In this document: piece after piece, positions 34,306 to 42,072 of the stretch
Numbering within the stretch: the first letter of the stretch is position 1
How the letters are laid out: every line of letters begins with the position of its first letter
NCBI GenBank assembly: GCA_965222895.1
Contig: CBDCVB010000002.1
Location: forward strand, 1,178,001-1,242,000
From: Bin87 sp965222895
GTDB lineage: Bacteria; Chloroflexota; Dehalococcoidia; Lucifugimonadales; UBA3495
DNA: 64,000 nt
Direction of reading: 5' to 3'
The notes under the pieces: model-generated
The model's database searches: none
What the model was told of the DNA's origin: nothing
The model's input: the letters and a program-made list of their open reading frames with translations, nothing else
Translations under genes and position numbers: made by a program

Positions 34306-34410
34306 CGCTTACGAGATTGCCACGCTGCCCTCGCAATGACATTAAGGGACAAGGTTGGCCGCTACGCCTAACGAGATTGCCGCGCTGCGCTCGCAATGAC
34401 ATTAAGGAAC
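34306..34410. repeat. Two partial CATTGCGAG-element ends in tandem
   Basis: ACGAGATTGCCACGCTGCCC TCGCAATGACATTAAGG occurs twice (about 34309 and 34369), each matching the right terminus of the element at 57691-57838. Confidence 0.65.
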
Positions 34411-34432
34411 AATCGAAAGGCGCTGGGTGGGG

Positions 34433-35026
34433 TTAGTCGTCGGCTAGGGCGGAGGTTACTTCGGCGTAGGCTTGTTGGGCGGAGCGGGTGCCGCGCACGC
34501 GGAACTGGACGGGGGTGTTCTCGATTTCCGGTTCTACCACCAGGTGGATGAAGACGGGGCCTTCGGCAGCGAGGGCTTCGTCAATGCCGTTGGTAAGGTC
34601 TTCGAGGTTGTCGTAGGAGAAGACGGCGGCGTAACCGGCGCCTTTGGCGACTTCGGTCCAGTCGGTGATGCCATCTGAGCCGGGGATGGGCTGGCCGCCG
34701 GTTACAGCGTAGACGCCGTTGTTGAAGAGGAAGTGGTAGAAATTTTTGGGCTGCTTGGTGGAGGTGGTAACCAGAGAGCCCAAGTTCATGAGGAGGCTGC
34801 CGTCGCCGTCGAGGACGAACACCTTGCGGCCAGGCTGGGCCAGGGCGACGCCCAGGCCGACGTTGCTGGCCTTGCCCATTGCGCCGGAGATGGGGAGGTC
34901 GAGGTTCTCGTTAGTGGTTACGGTGGGCAATCCGAAGCGGACGTTGCCGGCGTTCATGGTGGGGATGATTACGGCGTCGTCGCGCTTGCTGTCGATGATG
35001 CGGACGGCGTCGGTGTTGTTAATCAT
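34433..35026 (-). CDS. TPP-dependent decarboxylase beta subunit (sulfopyruvate/phosphonopyruvate type)
   Basis: 197 residues, the TPP/PP-domain subunit of a two-subunit decarboxylase like ComE. TPP/Mg motif: FVLDGDGSLLMNLGSLVT with NN in FLFNNGVYAVTG. AGGAGA lies before ATG 35026. The alpha subunit gene is just upstream, 76 bases away. Substrate is not certain: sulfopyruvate, phosphonopyruvate or another 3-carbon 2-oxo acid. The nearby paralogue at 33348-33917 has lost the TPP motif. Confidence 0.82.
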   Translation of the reverse strand: MINNTDAVRIIDSKRDDAVIIPTMNAGNVRFGLPTVTTNENLDLPISGAMGKASNVGLGVALAQPGRKVFVLDGDGSLLMNLGSLVTTSTKQPKNFYHFLFNNGVYAVTGGQPIPGSDGITDWTEVAKGAGYAAVFSYDNLEDLTNGIDEALAAEGPVFIHLVVEPEIENTPVQFRVRGTRSAQQAYAEVTSALADD

Positions 35027-35102
35027 GGGGGTGTCTCCTGGAGGCGAGGGCAACCATAAGGGTTATCCCGACGGGTTGTTGTGGGATGGGGTTGATGCTG
35101 CG

Positions 35103-35615
35103 TTATGAGCCGAATTCGGTGCCGATCAGGACGCCAACGGGCCGGTTGAGGCGGGTGGCTTCATCGAAAGCGATGCTGATGCGGTCGGCGTCATCGTCGG
35201 TCTCAACGAGGTAGTAGTTGATGCCCCAGGCGTGGAGGATGTGCTCGATGAAACGGCCGGCGGAGTCGGGAGTGGGGCCGCGCCGGGTCCAGCCACGATA
35301 GCCGATGAGCATAACCAGGGGTTGGTTGAGGTCGAGGGTGAGGCCGCGTATGGAGTCGCCGGCTTCGAATACGCCGGTGTTCTGGATGAGGACGACGGGT
35401 TTGGCGCCACCGACCCACAGGCCAGCGGCGACGGCCATGGTCTCGCCTTCGCGGCACACCGGAACCAGGTCCAGGGTGGGCTCTTCCATCATCATGTTAT
35501 AGAGGAAGTTGGTTTCGCTGTCCGGGAGCCAGACCACGTGCGAGACGTCGTTCTTTTTGAGTTCGTTTACAAGGGAAGCTGGGTGAAGTATGGATTCGTG
35601 GACTTCCGTGGTCAT
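35103..35615 (-). CDS. TPP-dependent decarboxylase alpha subunit (ComD-like)
   Basis: 170 residues, the Pyr-domain subunit. Conserved catalytic Glu in VCREGETMAVAAGLWVGG, and VLIQNTGVFEAGDSIRGLTL, typical of sulfopyruvate decarboxylase alpha and phosphonopyruvate decarboxylase N-domains. AAGGAG precedes ATG 35615. It pairs with the beta subunit downstream; the active site forms at the interface. Confidence 0.83.
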   Translation of the reverse strand: MTTEVHESILHPASLVNELKKNDVSHVVWLPDSETNFLYNMMMEEPTLDLVPVCREGETMAVAAGLWVGGAKPVVLIQNTGVFEAGDSIRGLTLDLNQPLVMLIGYRGWTRRGPTPDSAGRFIEHILHAWGINYYLVETDDDADRISIAFDEATRLNRPVGVLIGTEFGS

Positions 35616-35805
35616 TATCGCGACTCCTTGAGCGAAGTGGGAATGATTGTAGTGTCAAATGAATTCGCTGGCATTATATGGTGTGGGTATTTGGGCGTCA
35701 ACGGGCGGCGGTCGCACCGAGGGTCTTTCAACTCTGGGGAGCCAGCCGGGTTTCTGGTTAAGATTAGGATGACGGGAAGTTGCGCGGGAATGACCGGGAG
35801 GAGCG

Positions 35806-35841
35806 GTTTTTACATGGATGGACAGGATGGACAGGATTTGC
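35806..35841. repeat. Dispersed GGACAGGAT-type repeat, copy 3
   Basis: TTTTTACATGGATGGACAGG then ATGGACAGGATTTG. It provides the last codons of the HEPN-like frame on the minus strand. Confidence 0.7.
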
Positions 35842-36292
35842 GTTTCGGGGGGAGGCTGGCGGCGGTGGGGGTGGGGTTGCGGAGCCAGCGTTGGTGATGG
35901 CGGACTGGCCCGGGGTGTCCGGCGATGATGCGGTCGCAGGCGGTGACGAGTCGGGCGACGCGACGGCAGACACGGCGTGTTGCGACTCGGGCGGCATCGG
36001 GCTGGCGGCCGTTATCGGGCTGGTGTCCGGTGAGGAAGCTGGGCAGGGAATGGGTAAGTCGGAAGGTTTTTAGGTGGGAGCGACTGAGCTGTTCGGCGAA
36101 GATGTAGAGGTGCAGGATGATTTCGAGGCGGCGACGGGAATTGTGCGGAAATTCGGTGAGCATGGCGATGGCGGTAATGCTATGGGAACCGGCGCGCCGC
36201 AAGAGGTCGGCGGCACTGGCGTAGTCATTTTCGCCGATGGCGTCGCGGGCGCGCCGGAGGTGTTGATGGCTGGTGGTTTGGTGGTGGCTGAT
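35810..36292 (-). pseudogene. HEPN-like small protein, probably decayed
   Basis: A continuous minus-strand frame reads HLRRARDAIGENDYASAADL, then LRRAGSHSITAIAMLTEFPH, NSRRRLEIILHLYIFAEQLS, in the style of PaREP1/HEPN-like helical proteins (HLxxAxxAxxxGDYxxAAxLLWxAxxHAxxAxA). There is no ATG, GTG or TTG where the family starts; ATC at 36290-36292 follows a ribosome-like AGGAGA and may be a mutated start. The C-terminus runs into a dispersed repeat. So the gene has probably lost its start and its end. Confidence 0.45.
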
Positions 36293-36299
36293 GGTTCCG

Positions 36300-36855
36300 A
36301 TTGGGATTCTCCTATGGTTTGGATTTTGCGATGGTTTGGATTTTGGGAATGTGGGCGAGGGGTTTCAGGTCTGGGTCGGCGATACGGCCAGGGGATGCAG
36401 ATTATGTCCGAGGCTTCCATGTCCCGCGCAACGGGGCGGCGAACCGGGTCCCGTAGTGATTGCGCGGCATGGGGCGGTGGTGACACCCGCTGTGCTTCGC
36501 GAACCGGTCCGGTGAAAAAGGCGGCGACGGACGCGCGAAAGCGTTGCAGAACCGACAGAGTTGGCCGTGAGACCTGAAACCAAATGCCCAATTTGAGATG
36601 CTGAGTCAAGCAAGACGAGACGAGCGCTCGTTTCGCTTTCCGGATTGCCTGACTGGATACAGGATACGGGGTTGGCGTCGGGCGGCGGAAGGGGCTGGGT
36701 GTCGCTATTTTGGGCGGGGGTGGCGGCCCGCAGCCCCGGCCCTTCTCCCACGGGGAGAGGGGGAGCGGCCGCACGCTGACGCTCCCCTCGGGGAGACCTT
36801 TGCGCAACGCGTCTTAAGGTCTAACGCGTATCCATGTTAATCCGCCATTGCTACG
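36300..36855. other. Non-coding stretch before the tandem array
   Basis: About 550 bases with no gene. It contains simple T/G-rich repeats (GATGGTTTGGATTTTG type near 36310-36350) and a piece resembling dispersed genome repeats (CCCTTCTCCCACGGGGAGAG near 36740). Confidence 0.45.
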
Positions 36856-36859
36856 GCGA

Positions 36860-37240
36860 CGAGATTGCCACGCTACGCTCGCAATGACAATGTGGGTACG
36901 CGTGCGGTCGAGATTGCCACGCTACGCTCGCAATGACAATGTGGGTGCGCGTGCGGTCGAGATTGCCACGCTACCGCTCGCAATGACAATGTGGGTGCGT
37001 GTGCGGACGAGATTGCCACGCTACGCTCGCAATGACAATGTGGGTACGCGTGCGGACGAGATTGCCACGCTACGCTCGGAATGACAGTGTGGGTGCGCGT
37101 GCGGACGAGATTGCCACGCTACCGCTCGCAATGACAATGTGGGTACGCGTGCGGTCAATGTGGGTACGCGTGCGGTCAATGTGGGTACGCGTGCGGTCAA
37201 TGTGGGTGCGCGTGCGGTCAATGTGGGTACGCGTGCGGTC
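36860..37240. repeat. Nested tandem array: about six 49-bp units then about five 21-bp units
   Basis: Units begin at about 36860, 36909, 36958, 37008, 37057 and 37106, each CGAGATTGCCACGCTACGCT then CGCAATGACAATGTGGGTAC and GCGTGCGGT. From about 37135 the last 21 bases (AATGTGGGTACGCGTGCGGTC) repeat alone about five times. The unit is the right end of the dispersed element (57691-57838). No spacers, so not CRISPR. Confidence 0.85.
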
Positions 37241-37393
37241 GTAGGGTGGAACGAAACGGCGTGGCAAATCCGGCTTGAGCACGACGACCGTTGCCGCGGT
37301 GGGGTCATGGGTTTCGGAGCGCGCCGGAACGACGGCTAGGCGAAGGTCTCCAGCAAGGTCTGCATCGAGGGAGGCAGCGTTCCGTATTAGGTG

Positions 37394-37440
37394 GTTTTTT
37401 GCATGGATGGACAGGATAGACAGGATTTTTTTGATTGGGG
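37394..37440. repeat. Dispersed GGACAGGAT-type repeat, copy 4
   Basis: TTTTTTGCATGGATGGACAG then GATAGACAGGATTTTTTTGATTGGGG. Followed by another common dispersed motif (GATTCCGGCTTGCTCCGGAA). Confidence 0.7.
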
Positions 37441-37522
37441 CTTTCCTGGATTCCGGCTTGCTCCGGAATGACGAGAAGGGGAACCACCTAAAAAGCAACG
37501 CTACCATCGAGGGGAGGGGGTT

Positions 37523-38932
37523 TTAGAATTCGGCGTTGCGGGGGGTGCGGGGGAAGGCTATGACGTCGCGGATGTTCTGCATACCGGTGGCGAACTGGAC
37601 GGTGCGCTCGAAGCCGAGGCCGAAGCCGGCGTGGGGAGCGGTGCCATAGCGTCGCAGGTCGAGATACCACCAGTAGGGCGCCTCGTCGAGGCCGGACTCG
37701 GCCATGCGGGACCGGAGGATGTCGAGGCGTTCTTCGCGCTGGCTGCCGCCGATGATTTCGCCGATGCGGGGGACGAGCACGTCCATGGCGCGAACGGTGC
37801 GGCCGTCGTCGCTTAGCCGCATATAGAAGGCCTTGATGGAGCTGGGGTAGTCGGTGACGATGACGGGCCGGCCGACCTTCTTTTCGGTGAGGTAGCGTTC
37901 GTGTTCGGATTGCAGGTCGAGGCCCCATTCCACCGGATACTCGAAGCTCTCACCGGAGGATTTGAGGGCGTTTACGGCCTCGGTGTAGGTCATGCGCTCA
38001 AAGTCGGAGGCGACGATGCCCTCAAGGGTGGCGATGAGTTCCTTGTCGTAGAAGCGGTTGAAGAAGGCCATATCGTCGGGGCAGGACTCCAGGGCGTGGG
38101 CAAAGATGTTGCGGAGGAAATCCTCAGCCAGGTCTGCAAGGCCATCGAGGTCGCAGAAGGCCACCTCGGGTTCGACCATCCAGAATTCGGCCAGGTGTCG
38201 GGAGGTGTTGGAGTTTTCGGCGCGGAAGGTGGGGCCGAAGGTGTAGACGTCGGTCATGGATTGGGCGAAGATTTCGGCTTCCAGCTGGCCGCTGACAGTG
38301 AGGAAGGCGGGGCGTCCGAAGAAGTCCTGGCTGTCGTCGACGGAGCCGTCGGCGGTGGGGGGGTTGTTGACGTCGAGGGTGGTGACGCGGAACATGGCGC
38401 CGGCGCCCTCGGCGTCGCTGGCGGTGATGATGGGGGTTTGGACGTAGAGGAAGCCGCGCTGCTGGAAGAACTGGTGGATGCCAAAGGCCATTGCGTTGCG
38501 GACGCGGGCCATGGCGCCGAAGGTGTTGGTGCGGGGGCGCAGATGGGCCAGCTCGCGCAGGAATTCCAGGGTGTGGCGTTTCTTTTGCAGGGGGTATTCC
38601 TCGGGGTCGGCGCCGCCGAGCTGCTCGATGCCGTGGGCCAGGATTTCGTAGCGCTGGCCGCGGCCCTGGGATTCTTGCAGGACGCCGGACACGCTGACGC
38701 TGGAGCCGGTGTTGAGCTGGCCGACGATGGCATGATCGGGACAGGAGGGGTCGACGACGATTTGCAGGTCGGCGAAGGTGGAGCCGTCGTTAATCTGGAC
38801 GAAGGAAACGGCACCGGACGAACGGACGGTTTTGACCCAGCCCTTGACGGTTACGGGGTCGCTGTCGGCGTCGGGCGGTTCGCTGCGGGAGAGTAGGGTT
38901 TGGATGCGGGTGCGCGACTGCGGAGCGGGCAT
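37523..38932 (-). CDS. asnS: Asparaginyl-tRNA synthetase
   Basis: 469 residues, class II synthetase. N-terminal OB-fold anticodon domain (VTVKGWVKTVRSSGAVSFVQ), motif 2 FRAENSNTSRHLAEFWMVEPE and motif 3 GFGLGFERTVQFATGMQNIRD; the latter reads N-I-R-D, and the SNTSRHL loop is that of AsnRS rather than AspRS. Charges tRNA-Asn. With AsnRS present, the GatCA genes downstream most likely serve Glu-tRNA-Gln amidation. Full family length. Confidence 0.95.
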   Translation of the reverse strand: MPAPQSRTRIQTLLSRSEPPDADSDPVTVKGWVKTVRSSGAVSFVQINDGSTFADLQIVVDPSCPDHAIVGQLNTGSSVSVSGVLQESQGRGQRYEILAHGIEQLGGADPEEYPLQKKRHTLEFLRELAHLRPRTNTFGAMARVRNAMAFGIHQFFQQRGFLYVQTPIITASDAEGAGAMFRVTTLDVNNPPTADGSVDDSQDFFGRPAFLTVSGQLEAEIFAQSMTDVYTFGPTFRAENSNTSRHLAEFWMVEPEVAFCDLDGLADLAEDFLRNIFAHALESCPDDMAFFNRFYDKELIATLEGIVASDFERMTYTEAVNALKSSGESFEYPVEWGLDLQSEHERYLTEKKVGRPVIVTDYPSSIKAFYMRLSDDGRTVRAMDVLVPRIGEIIGGSQREERLDILRSRMAESGLDEAPYWWYLDLRRYGTAPHAGFGLGFERTVQFATGMQNIRDVIAFPRTPRNAEF

Positions 38933-38983
38933 GGCGTACCTCCAGTCTGCGGGCGTGGGGTGTTGTCGGCGCCGATGGATGGG

Positions 38984-39943
38984 TCAGACGGCCAGGGTGA
39001 CCAGGAGTTGAGGAACTGGAGTATCTCGTAAAAATGCCTCGATTTCTTGGAACAGCGCCCCGAAATCATCGGGGTTGTTTTGCTTTGGAGTCAGGTCAGC
39101 GGAAGGGAGAATATCCAGATGCGTACTGGCGAATTCATCCCATGCTTCAACGATGTATTCGGCGCGGGCCAAATCATCTAAATCGGAGAATGAAAAACCT
39201 GTGGCTAAGCCTGGGGCACGGTCTCTTTCCAGCCGGTCAAAGAGTTGATTCACGACCTCGGCAAATTCACGCACGCAGGCCGTCATCTCGGCGAAGTCCG
39301 CAACTGCAATTTCCAGGCTGAAGTCATCACCTTCATGTTCGTAGGCAAAAGGGGCCGACAGCGTGGCTTCGGAGATCTGTTGGATGAGCCGGTTCAGCCG
39401 GATGTTGACAGATGCAATCCGCGGGGAGTAATCACTCGATGCAATTGCAGTTGGGAGGATGTATTCCGTAAAAGCACCGATCTGTTGCAGCATAATCCGG
39501 AGGGCCCCCAAAAAACCGCGACCCAGATGGATGAATTCGGAAGCGGGAATAGATACGGTGGCCGTATCTGGGTGGTATTGGTCGTATTGATATACGGGCG
39601 ATTGGGCGGCGGGTTCGGCCAGGCGATACGAGGCCAGTCTGGCCGTCTGCTCCGGGGAGGGCCAGAGTTGACGAGGAACCGGGATGTTGCCAGAGCGTTT
39701 TTCGGCTTGGGCGATGTCGTAAGCGGCCTGCATCCGGTACCAGGAGCCAGGGCTGCTGCCGAATACCTTGCCCACGCGGATGGCCATTTCCGGGGACAGG
39801 CCGGCGCGTCCAGTCACCAAGTCAGACAGTTCGCTGGCGGGGACGCCCAGAGATGCCGCGGCTTCCGGGATGGTGAGGCCGAGGGGTTCGATGCACTCGT
39901 GAAGGATAATGGGCCCCGGATGGGCCGGGTCTTGCATCGGCAT
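38984..39943 (-). CDS. HigA-like HTH protein with long C-terminal extension
   Basis: 319 residues. The first 95 form a HigA antitoxin: HPGPIILHECIEPLGLTIPE, AAASLGVPASELSDLVTGRAGLSPEMAIRV and SSPGSWYRMQAAYDIAQAEK. A normal HigA stops there; here 220 further residues follow (ATVSIPASEFIHLGRGFLGA..., ending PQLLVTLAV), a domain I do not recognise. AGGAG and AAGGA precede ATG 39943. It lies 27 bases after a HigB-type gene that is frameshifted, so it may now be a stand-alone regulator. Confidence 0.75.
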   Translation of the reverse strand: MPMQDPAHPGPIILHECIEPLGLTIPEAAASLGVPASELSDLVTGRAGLSPEMAIRVGKVFGSSPGSWYRMQAAYDIAQAEKRSGNIPVPRQLWPSPEQTARLASYRLAEPAAQSPVYQYDQYHPDTATVSIPASEFIHLGRGFLGALRIMLQQIGAFTEYILPTAIASSDYSPRIASVNIRLNRLIQQISEATLSAPFAYEHEGDDFSLEIAVADFAEMTACVREFAEVVNQLFDRLERDRAPGLATGFSFSDLDDLARAEYIVEAWDEFASTHLDILPSADLTPKQNNPDDFGALFQEIEAFLRDTPVPQLLVTLAV

Positions 39944-39970
39944 ATTCCTTGCTCCTGTCCTTTGTTCAGG

Positions 39971-40248
39971 CTAATGATAGTCTATCAAATCGACATCGCA
40001 AACATTTGGGCCGGTGAATCGAAAGACGACGCGCCAGTTGCGGGACACGGTGACTGCCCAATAGCCGGCAAGGTTGCCCAGCAGGGATGCAAGTCGAACC
40101 CCGGTTTGTCTATATCCATGTGATCCTCGGCCTGCTCCAAACCAGTCAAGATGAAGTGAATCTTATCGGCGTACTGGGGCGGTACCCGCCGGCGCTCGCC
40201 CTTTTCATAGAAACGCCGGAGACCATTGTGCCGGAAATTGACGATCAC
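39971..40248 (-). pseudogene. higB: HigB-type toxin, frameshifted
   Basis: GTG start, then IVNFRHNGLRRFYEKGERRR and PPQYADKIHFILTGLEQAED, normal HigB. After GFDLHP (about 40085) the frame is lost by a single-base lesion. The proper C-terminus (LGNLAGYWAVTVSRNWRVVF, RFTGPNVCDVDLIDYH) lies in the next frame to a TAG at 39971. As read, the product lacks the RelE-fold C-terminal strands with catalytic Arg, so the toxin should be dead. Confidence 0.75.
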
Positions 40249-40267
40249 TAATAGCCGCCGTAGCCTG

Positions 40268-41770
40268 CTAGATTGGCGGGCGTTGTTGGTGCCAATCCGT
40301 GGTTTGCTGGTAGGCGTGGGCGGTGCGGAGGAGGGTTGGTTCGGAGAGGTGGGGGCCGATGAGTTGCAGGCCGACTGGCAGCGGGCTGTCCGAATCGGTG
40401 GGGTTGGCGAAGCCGCAGGGGATGGACATGGCGGGCAGGCCGGCGATGTTTACGGGCAGGGTGTTGATGTCGACGAGGTACATACGCACGGGGTCGTCGG
40501 TGCGGTCGCCGAGGGGGAAGGCTACTATGGGGGACACGGGGGCGACCAGGGCATCGACTTCGGAGAAAACGCGGTCGAAGTCCTGCCGGATCAGGGTTCT
40601 GACCTGCTGGGCCTTGTGGTAGTAGGCGTCGTAGTAGCCGGAGGAGAGGGCGAAGGCTCCCAGCATGATGCGGCGTTTGACTTCGGGGCCGAAGCCGTGC
40701 TGCCGGGTGCGCTCCATTGCTTGCCACATATCGCCGTCGCCGCGATGGGAGTAGCCGTACTTGACGCCATCGTAGCGGGCCAGGTTGGCGGAGCACTCGG
40801 AGGGGGCGATGATGTAGTAGCAGGCCAGGGCGTACTGGGTGCTGGGGAGGGACACTGGATGGATTTCCGCGCCCATTGCCGCGAGCTGATCGATGGCGGC
40901 GGTTACCGCGACTCGCACGCCTTCGTCCATGCCGGCGCCGAAGTATTCTTCCGGCACGCCGAGACGCAGACCGGATACGTTTCCGGTGAGGGCGGCGGAG
41001 TAGTCGGGCACGGCGTCGGGCAGCGAGGTGGCATCGCGGGGGTCGTGGCCGGCGATGGCCTGCAGGATGAGGGCGCTGTCGGCGGCGCTGCGGGAGAGCG
41101 GGCCGATTTGGTCCAACGATGACGCGTAGGCGACGAGGCCGTAGCGGCTGACGCGCCCGTAGGTGGGTTTGAGTCCGGTGATGCCGCAGAAGGACGCGGG
41201 TTGGCGGATGCTGCCGCCGGTGTCGGTGCCGAGGGCGAAGGCGGCGGCGCCGGCCGCGACCGCCGCCGCCGAACCGCCGCTGCTGCCGCCGGGGACGCGG
41301 GTGGTGTCCCAGGGGTTTTGAGTGGGGAAGAAGGCCGAGTTTTCGGTGGAGGAACCCATGCCGAATTCATCCAGGTTGCCCTTGCCCAGCATCACGGCGC
41401 CCTGCTGGCGCAGGCGGGCGACGGCGGTGGCGTCGTAAACCGGGACGTAGTCGGCCAGCATTTGGGAGGCGCAGGTGGTGCGTATCCCCTTGGTGCAGAG
41501 CAGGTCTTTGATCTGCATGGGAATGCCGGTGAGGGGGTTGGCCAGTCTCTCGGAGTGAGAACGGGCGGCGATGAGTCGGTCGGCAGCGGCGGCCTGCTGG
41601 CGGGCGGTGTCGGCGGTTACGGTGATGTAGGCAGAGAGCCGGTGGTCGACGGCGGCAGTGCGGTCGAGGCAGGCTTCGGTGAGCTCGACGCTGCTGATTT
41701 CGCGCTGGGCGAGCCGTTGGGAGGCATCGACTACGGAGAGCTGCCAGAGCTCAGTGGCGGGATTTTGCAT
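40268..41770 (-). CDS. gatA: Aspartyl/glutamyl-tRNA amidotransferase subunit A
   Basis: 500 residues, amidase-signature family. Catalytic triad Lys (PMQIKDLLCTKG), cis-Ser and Ser (GGSSGGSAAAVAAG, TDTGGSIRQPASFCG). The C-terminal MSIPCG and LPVGLQLIGPHLSE blocks are typical of GatA. With GatB and GatC it converts mischarged Glu-tRNA-Gln (or Asp-tRNA-Asn). gatC is 8 bases upstream; gatB is not in the window. Confidence 0.95.
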   Translation of the reverse strand: MQNPATELWQLSVVDASQRLAQREISSVELTEACLDRTAAVDHRLSAYITVTADTARQQAAAADRLIAARSHSERLANPLTGIPMQIKDLLCTKGIRTTCASQMLADYVPVYDATAVARLRQQGAVMLGKGNLDEFGMGSSTENSAFFPTQNPWDTTRVPGGSSGGSAAAVAAGAAAFALGTDTGGSIRQPASFCGITGLKPTYGRVSRYGLVAYASSLDQIGPLSRSAADSALILQAIAGHDPRDATSLPDAVPDYSAALTGNVSGLRLGVPEEYFGAGMDEGVRVAVTAAIDQLAAMGAEIHPVSLPSTQYALACYYIIAPSECSANLARYDGVKYGYSHRGDGDMWQAMERTRQHGFGPEVKRRIMLGAFALSSGYYDAYYHKAQQVRTLIRQDFDRVFSEVDALVAPVSPIVAFPLGDRTDDPVRMYLVDINTLPVNIAGLPAMSIPCGFANPTDSDSPLPVGLQLIGPHLSEPTLLRTAHAYQQTTDWHQQRPPI

Positions 41771-41778
41771 CGGTGGGG

Positions 41779-42069
41779 TTACTCGTCCAGCACGGCGCGC
41801 ACCTGGAAGAAGTCGCCGCGCCGGCGGGGAGCGTTGCGGAGGGTGTCCTCGGCGGGAAGGCAGTGGTCGATGTCGTCGTCGCGCATCACGTTGTCGAGGT
41901 TAGCGACGTGGGCGGTGGCCGGTACATCGGTGGTGTCGAGGGATTGCAGGGCGTCGAACTGTTCCAGTATCTGGGACAGCTGAGCGGCGAAGGCGTCGAT
42001 TTCAGCCTCAGAAAGGGAGATGCGTGCCAGGGCAGCGATGTGTTCTACCTGGGTGCGGTCGATGGGCAT
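41779..42069 (-). CDS. gatC: Aspartyl/glutamyl-tRNA amidotransferase subunit C
   Basis: 96 residues, full length. IDRTQVEHIAALARISLSEA, FAAQLSQILEQFDALQSLDT and the LRNAPRRRGDFFQVRAVLDE end are GatC hallmarks. It begins 3 bases after the stop of a P-loop ATPase gene, so it may be read from the upstream nuclease operon as well. Confidence 0.93.
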   Translation of the reverse strand: MPIDRTQVEHIAALARISLSEAEIDAFAAQLSQILEQFDALQSLDTTDVPATAHVANLDNVMRDDDIDHCLPAEDTLRNAPRRRGDFFQVRAVLDE

Positions 42070-42072
42070 TAT

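Noticed and set aside
36860..37240. Regular repeats as a CRISPR array
   Set aside because: Units are head to tail with no unique spacers, no cas genes nearby, and the unit is part of a dispersed element.
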